Assembly: GCF_037646705.1 (NCBI RefSeq)
Contig: NZ_JBBHER010000008.1
Location: 124,001-188,000, forward strand
Direction of reading: 5' to 3'
DNA from: Pikeienuella litoralis
GTDB lineage: Bacteria; Pseudomonadota; Alphaproteobacteria; Rhodobacterales; Rhodobacteraceae
DNA length: 64,000 nucleotides
Numbering within the stretch: position 1 is the first letter of the stretch; each line of letters begins with the position of its first letter. The notes under the pieces are model-generated. The model saw only the letters and a list, made by a program, of their open reading frames with translations. It was not told the origin of the DNA and ran no database searches. Of the stretch, positions 59,646 to 64,000 are shown one piece after another. The position numbers and the translations under genes were made by a program.

Positions 59646-61391
59646 TTACCGCATTTCGGTTAACGGGGTCACGCCCAGGATACCAAGACCGGACGAGATC
59701 ACAACAGAAACGGCGCGAATCGCCGCCAATCTCGCCGGCGCGCCGGCCTTGTCGTCCTCCTGAAGGAAGCGAAGATCGCCGATCTCGCGGCCGCGATTCC
59801 AGAGCGCGTGGAAGACGCCGGCGAGGTCGTAAAGATAGAAGGCGACGCGATGCGGCTCATGATGATGCGCCGCCGTCTCCACCAGACGCGGCCATTCGGC
59901 GATCTTCTTCGCCAACTCGACCCACGCCTCATGCTCCAGCCCCGAAAGATCGGCCGCCGCCAGCGCCGCGTCGTCGCAGGCGACGCCCTGCTCGGCCGCG
60001 CCGCGCAGAACCGAATGGACGCGCGCGTTGGCGTACTGGACGTAGAAAACCGGATTGTCCTTCGATTGCTCCAGCGCGCGCGCGAAATCGAAATCGAGCG
60101 GGGCGTCGTTCTTGCGCGTCAGCATCGTGAAGCGGGCGACGCCGGCGCCGACCTCGTCCACCACCTCGCGGAGGGTGACGAAATCGCCGGAGCGCTTCGA
60201 CATCTTGTAGGGCTCGCCGTTCCGGAACAGCCGCACCAGCTGGCAGAGCTTGATATCGAGCGGCGTGCGCCCGTCCGAGAGCGCGGCGACGACCGCCTTC
60301 ATCCGTTTCACATAGCCGCCATGATCGGCGCCGAACACATCGATCAGGAGATCGTAGCCGCGCTCTATCTTGTCAAAGTGATAAGCGATATCGGGGGCGA
60401 AATAGGTCCAGCCGCCATCGGATTTCTTCACCGGGCGGTCCACATCGTCGCCATAGGCGGTGGAGCGGAAGAGGGTCTGCTCGCGCGGCTCCCAATCTTC
60501 CGGGACCTTGCCCTTCGGCGGCGGCAGGACGCCTTCGTAGATCAGGCCCTTTTCATCCAGCGCCTTCAGCGCGGCGTCGATCTTGCCGGCGCCGTACAGC
60601 GCCTTCTCGGACTGGAACCAGTCCATCCTGACGCCGAGCGCCTCCAGATCCGCGCGGATCATGTCCATCATCCGCTCCGTGGCGAAGGCGCGAACCTGCG
60701 GCAGCCATTCCGATTCCGGCGCATCGAGCAGGCTGTCGCCGAATTCCGCCTTCAGCGCCTCGCCCACCGGCGCGAGGTAATCGCCGGGATAAAGGCCGGG
60801 CGCGATCTCGACCGCGCGGCCATGCGCCTCCTGATAGCGAAGATGCGCGGATCGGGCGAGAACATCCACCTGCGCGCCGCCGTCATTGACGTAGTATTCG
60901 CGCGTCACGTCCCAGCCGGCGAAATCCAGCAGTCCCGCCAGCGCGTCGCCGAAGACCGCGCCCCGCGCGTGGCCGACATGGAGCGGCCCGGTCGGGTTGG
61001 CGGAGACGAACTCCACGTTCACCCGCCGGCCGCCGCCGATATCCGCGCGGCCGAAATCGACGCCCGCGCGCAAAGCCTCGGCGATCGCGGCGAGCCAGAC
61101 CGCCGGCGCGAGCCGCAGATTGATGAACCCCGGCCCGGCCACCGTCGCCTCCATCACCCGCTCGTCGGCTTCGAGGCGCGGCGCGAGCAGAGCGGCCAGA
61201 GCCCGCGGGTTCATCCCCGCCGGCTTCGCCAGCGCCATCGCCGCGTTCGTCGCCATGTCGCCATGCGCGGGGTCGCGCGGCGGCTCCACCGTCACCGCCC
61301 CACGGTCCAGCCCTGCGGGAAGCGCCCCATCGGCGGTCATCGCGTCGAGCGACGCCTCGACGAGGTTCAGAATATCGGCGAAGAGATTCAT
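59646..61391 (-). CDS. argS: Arginyl-tRNA synthetase
   Basis: 581 residues. The class I HIGH motif appears as PTGPLHVGHARGA and the KMSKS loop as YKMSKRSGDFVTL; a C-terminal anticodon-binding domain (DALR type) ends the protein. It charges tRNA-Arg. ATG 61391 was chosen; an upstream TTG at 61409 in frame would add six residues and neither has a strong ribosome site. It lies 107 bases after dgt and 74 bases before the SPOR gene. Confidence 0.96.
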   Translation of the reverse strand: MNLFADILNLVEASLDAMTADGALPAGLDRGAVTVEPPRDPAHGDMATNAAMALAKPAGMNPRALAALLAPRLEADERVMEATVAGPGFINLRLAPAVWLAAIAEALRAGVDFGRADIGGGRRVNVEFVSANPTGPLHVGHARGAVFGDALAGLLDFAGWDVTREYYVNDGGAQVDVLARSAHLRYQEAHGRAVEIAPGLYPGDYLAPVGEALKAEFGDSLLDAPESEWLPQVRAFATERMMDMIRADLEALGVRMDWFQSEKALYGAGKIDAALKALDEKGLIYEGVLPPPKGKVPEDWEPREQTLFRSTAYGDDVDRPVKKSDGGWTYFAPDIAYHFDKIERGYDLLIDVFGADHGGYVKRMKAVVAALSDGRTPLDIKLCQLVRLFRNGEPYKMSKRSGDFVTLREVVDEVGAGVARFTMLTRKNDAPLDFDFARALEQSKDNPVFYVQYANARVHSVLRGAAEQGVACDDAALAAADLSGLEHEAWVELAKKIAEWPRLVETAAHHHEPHRVAFYLYDLAGVFHALWNRGREIGDLRFLQEDDKAGAPARLAAIRAVSVVISSGLGILGVTPLTEMR

Positions 61392-61498
61392 GGCGGTCGT
61401 CACTCTCAAGCATGCTGCAGGGCCGCTCTTGCGGCTTTTCCGGGCCGTCTAACACAGGTCCGGAGAGGCATCCACGCGTTTCCGACCAGACGCCGCGC

Positions 61499-62683
61499 TC
61501 AGACCGGCGTCATCGGGTCGGTCAGTTTGCGATGCTCCTCCAGCGCGAAGCGATCGGTCATGCCGGCGATGTAATCGGCGACGATGCGGGCGCGAAGCCC
61601 GGTCGAGGCCGCGTGTCCGGCCGCCTCGCCCCACTCTTCGGGAAGAAGCGCCGGCTCCTCCATGAAAATCGTGAAGAGGTCCCGCACCACCCGCCCCGTC
61701 TTGCGCCGCATCCGCTGCACGCTGAAATGGCGATACATCCGGGCGAAAAGGAACGCGCGCACGATCGAGAGGTCCTGATTCAGCGACTCGGAGAAAGCCG
61801 CCACCGGCTCCGGCAGCGCCCTGAGCGCGGCGGCGCTTTCCGGCCGCGCGGCGTCGAGGCGCGCCTTCGTCTCGGTCAGCATGTCTTCGACCAGCGCGCC
61901 GAAAACCCGCCGGAACGCCTCATGCGCGGTCCGGTGCGCGTCGAGCCCCGGATAGCGCGCGCGCACCGCCGCCAGCGCCGGGCCGACCAGCGGCAGATCC
62001 GCCAGATCCTCGAAATCGAACAGTCCCGCGCGGAGGCCGTCGTCAAGATCATGGGTGTTATAAGCGATATCGTCCGAGAGCGCGGCGATCTGCGCCTCCA
62101 GCCCGGCGTGGGTCCAGAGCTCCAGATCATGGCGCGCGTCATATTCCGCCAGCGCGAAATGCAGCCGGGAGCGATCGGCCCCTTCGGCGTCGAGCAGCGG
62201 GCCATTATGCTTGGCGAGCCCCTCCAGCACCTCCCAGGTGAGGTTCAGCCCGTCGAACTCGGCGTAGCGGCTCTCCAATCCGGTGACGATCCTCAGCGCC
62301 TGCGAGTTGTGGTCGAAGCCGCCATGCTCCGCCATCATCTCGTTCAGCGCGTCCTCTCCGGTGTGGCCGAAGGGCGTATGGCCGAGATCATGCGCCAGCG
62401 CCACCGCCTCCGCCAGATCCTCGTCGGCGCCGAGCGTGCGCGCGGTGGTGCGCGCGATCTGCGCGACTTCGAGGCTGTGGGTCAGTCGGGTGCGGTAATG
62501 ATCGCCCTCATGTTCGACGAAAACCTGGGTCTTGTGCTTCAGCCGCCGAAACGTCGAGGAGTGGATGATCCGGTCGCGGTCGCGCTGGAACGGCGTCCGG
62601 TGCGCGCTCTCCTCCTCCGGATGCAGGCGCCCGCGGGTCTTCGCGGCGTCGGTGGCGGCCGGGCTGAGCGGCGGGCGGCTCAT
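61499..62683 (-). CDS. dgt: dGTP triphosphohydrolase-like protein
   Basis: 394 residues of the HD superfamily. The metal site is formed by His in RLTHSLEVAQIART, the HD pair in ALAHDLGHTPFGHTGED and an Asp in DDIAYNTHDL. The start region RTPFQRDRDRIIHSSTFRRL is the family signature. It hydrolyses dNTPs to nucleoside and triphosphate. ATG 62683 was chosen; a longer frame to 62779 would run into the promoter of the divergent erpA gene. Confidence 0.93.
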   Translation of the reverse strand: MSRPPLSPAATDAAKTRGRLHPEEESAHRTPFQRDRDRIIHSSTFRRLKHKTQVFVEHEGDHYRTRLTHSLEVAQIARTTARTLGADEDLAEAVALAHDLGHTPFGHTGEDALNEMMAEHGGFDHNSQALRIVTGLESRYAEFDGLNLTWEVLEGLAKHNGPLLDAEGADRSRLHFALAEYDARHDLELWTHAGLEAQIAALSDDIAYNTHDLDDGLRAGLFDFEDLADLPLVGPALAAVRARYPGLDAHRTAHEAFRRVFGALVEDMLTETKARLDAARPESAAALRALPEPVAAFSESLNQDLSIVRAFLFARMYRHFSVQRMRRKTGRVVRDLFTIFMEEPALLPEEWGEAAGHAASTGLRARIVADYIAGMTDRFALEEHRKLTDPMTPV

Positions 62684-62744
62684 CGCAGAACCCGCGCGCG
62701 CGCCCTGCGCGCCGTCCACCCTCGTTTCACGCTCATCGCCGCCC

Positions 62745-62773
62745 TTGTCCCTTCGCCGGAGGAGCCATACATT
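62745..62773 (+). promoter_or_regulatory. Promoter of erpA
   Basis: TTGTCC (62745-62750) and TACATT (62768-62773) are separated by 17 bases. The predicted leader is about 35 bases. No obvious IscR or Rrf2-type dyad overlaps the boxes. Confidence 0.45.
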
Positions 62774-62814
62774 CGACACGACTCCATATCCGATGCGAGG
62801 TCGAGAGAAAACAC

Positions 62815-63150
62815 ATGGATCTCACTCTGCCGGTCAAGGTGACGGACGCATGCGCCGCCCGTCTGAACGCGATCTCCGCCGCGGAGGGCGCGCCCAAGAA
62901 CCTGCGCGTCGCCGTGCTCGGCGGCGGCTGTTCCGGATTTTCCTACGAATTCACGCTTGAGGATACGGTCGCCGAGGATGATCTGGTGATCGAGGCCGGA
63001 GAAGGCGCCGTGCTGATCGACCCGGTTTCTCTGCCGTTTCTTTCCGGCTCCGTCGTCGATTTCAAGAACGAGCTGATCGGCGCCAGATTCGCGGTCGAGA
63101 ACCCGAACGCGACCAGCTCCTGCGGCTGCGGCACCAGCTTTTCGATCTGA
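62815..63150 (+). CDS. erpA: A-type iron-sulfur carrier (ErpA/IscA family)
   Basis: 111 residues. The three cluster-ligand cysteines are present: GGGCSGFSY and the C-terminal SSCGCGTSF. It hands 2Fe-2S or 4Fe-4S clusters to client enzymes in the cytosol. It stands alone, divergent from dgt. ErpA is the likeliest member because no isc or suf genes are adjacent; IscA cannot be excluded. Confidence 0.92.
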   Translation: MDLTLPVKVTDACAARLNAISAAEGAPKNLRVAVLGGGCSGFSYEFTLEDTVAEDDLVIEAGEGAVLIDPVSLPFLSGSVVDFKNELIGARFAVENPNATSSCGCGTSFSI

Positions 63151-63245
63151 AACCGCGCCGGGCGGGGCCGCGCCTGCGGCGTATCCTCGCGGACGATGCG
63201 GCGGAGCGTTTTCGCCGGCGGGCGGGCGTTCCGCCTTCTCTCCGG

Positions 63246-63515
63246 TCATTTCAGCTGGCTGTCCTTCGAGCCTCGCCGGTTGATCCCGCCCCGCGCGACG
63301 GGGCGCGAGTCCCGCTCCTCCTGACAGTCGATGCAAAGCGTCACGCCCGGCGCCGCCACGCGGCGCGCCTCGGGGATCGGCTCTTCGCATTCCGCGCAAT
63401 GGGTCCGGCTTTCGCCGCCACCCGCGCGCGCCGCCCGCATCCGCGTCAACTCATCCTCGATCGAGGCTTCGATCTGCTCGTTCACCGCGCCGTCGCGCGC
63501 CCAGCCTCCGGCCAT
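63246..63515 (-). CDS. DksA/TraR-type zinc-finger protein, YbiI-like
   Basis: 89 residues. The four zinc cysteines are in CAECEEPIPEARRVAAPG and CIDCQEERD. The start MAGGWARDGAVNEQI and the end NRRGSKDSQLK match E. coli YbiI. It lacks the long coiled-coil tip of true DksA, so action on RNA polymerase through the secondary channel is not certain. ATG 63515 was chosen; the in-frame extension to 63569 is not conserved in character. Confidence 0.88.
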   Translation of the reverse strand: MAGGWARDGAVNEQIEASIEDELTRMRAARAGGGESRTHCAECEEPIPEARRVAAPGVTLCIDCQEERDSRPVARGGINRRGSKDSQLK

Positions 63516-63593
63516 GGCGTATCCTCCGATTGCACGCGGCCATGGTAGCGCGCCGCCCCGGCGGGTCAAAGCCGCGCCGCCGGCGCCTCTCCC

Positions 63594-64000
63594 CTACCCT
63601 TCCGCGGGCGCCCGCGCCGCCGCCCGCGCCATCAGCGCCACGATGCACGCCGCGGCGATATTCGCCGCGGCGCTGGCCAGGATCGGCCACGTGTAGCTGT
63701 TGCTGGCGTCGAAGATGAAGCCGGCCGCGCTCGGCCCGATCAGCGTCCCGAACCCGACGCTGGTGTAGAGAACGCCGATGATGCCGATGACGTTGCGCCC
63801 GCCGAAGAGGTCCATGACCACGGCCGGCATGATCGCGACCCAGCCGCCATAGAAGACGCCGAACGCGAGCGCGAAGACCGCGAGCCCCCAATATCCGGTG
63901 GCGGCGGCCCAGACCAGCAGCGCGGCCGCCATGCCCGCGAACATCGTCACGAGGAAGGTCAAGCGCCCGATATAATCCGCGACGCCCCCGAGCACGAACC
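63594..64000 (-). CDS. Major facilitator superfamily transporter, C-terminal part (5' end outside window)
   Basis: The frame is open to the right edge, so about 135 residues of the C-terminal half are seen. Four hydrophobic helices are visible, with the loop DYIGRLTF after the first conserved segment and the block VYTSVG-like LYTSVGFGTLIGPSAAGFIFD. The layout fits oxalate/formate-antiporter-like MFS proteins that keep a DxxGR-type motif at this place. The substrate is not decidable. The stop lies 78 bases from the YbiI-like start, same strand. Confidence 0.85.
   Translation of the reverse strand, partial: FVLGGVADYIGRLTFLVTMFAGMAAALLVWAAATGYWGLAVFALAFGVFYGGWVAIMPAVVMDLFGGRNVIGIIGVLYTSVGFGTLIGPSAAGFIFDASNSYTWPILASAAANIAAACIVALMARAAARAPAEG

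Noticed and set aside
1..64000. tRNA, rRNA, CRISPR, insertion sequences and phage genes
   Set aside because: I looked for T-loop GTTCGA-type arms, regular spaced repeats, transposase motifs and terminal inverted repeats and found none I could support. A covariance-model search could still find a small RNA.

Overview
The window is a 64 kb stretch of strongly GC-rich, densely coding bacterial chromosome. Gene content and order point to an alphaproteobacterium, most likely Rhodobacterales. The main clues are a Rhodobacter-type phosphatidylethanolamine methyltransferase (PmtA) beside psd and pssA, the run mutT-argJ-parvulin with secA divergent, the run dgt-argS-SPOR-nagZ-scpA-scpB with erpA divergent, and a large number of binding-protein-dependent transporters. 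I saw no rRNA, tRNA, CRISPR array, insertion sequence, phage gene or conjugation gene. The placement is an inference from gene order and family type, not from a database search.

Layout. 1-5951: the 3' end of an RND efflux pump, then a HlyD-type adaptor, a fused two-ATPase/permease protein of the RbbA type and a second ABC-2 permease. 6125-8872: a universal stress protein, a type II haloacid dehalogenase and a membrane protein, separated by two non-coding stretches. 8946-18340: a complete peptide-type ABC transporter with an AbgB-like M20 amidohydrolase at its 3' end, divergent from a LysR regulator and an ArgE-like M20 deacetylase. 18608-20703: a three-gene phospholipid operon, psd-pssA-pmtA, running from phosphatidylserine synthesis to phosphatidylcholine. 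20869-27410: an apparent regulon of a PanB-like protein, a fatty-acid-hydroxylase-superfamily membrane protein, a DUF6166 protein, two small membrane proteins, a GntR regulator and a TRAP transporter. 27952-32168: a tripartite tricarboxylate transporter with a tandemly duplicated binding protein. 32213-37249: a second complete peptide-type ABC operon, minus strand.

37455-44870 is mostly housekeeping: family 4 uracil-DNA glycosylase, MoaB, MutT, ArgJ, a periplasmic parvulin and an unusually long SecA. 45050-49214: an orphan form II CoxL-like molybdenum hydroxylase divergent from an orphan Tat-exported binding protein. 49351-56044: a LivGHMKF-type ABC transporter in one operon with an acyl-CoA synthetase. 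56154-64000: ScpB, ScpA, NagZ, a SPOR protein, ArgS, Dgt, the A-type Fe-S carrier ErpA, a YbiI-type zinc-finger protein and the end of an MFS transporter.

The best candidate for something undescribed is the 20.9-27.4 kb locus. An 18-bp perfect palindrome fills the spacer of a promoter between two divergent operons, one of which ends in a GntR regulator. A diverged version of the same promoter and operator sits in front of the TRAP operon. The PanB-like enzyme there lacks two acidic residues used by classical PanB, which suggests a different reaction. Other notable features are the paired M20 hydrolases around one LysR regulator (in a genome that also has ArgJ), the duplicated binding protein with a duplicated upstream element, two insertions in SecA, and a family 4 uracil-DNA glycosylase without the cysteines for its usual iron-sulfur cluster.
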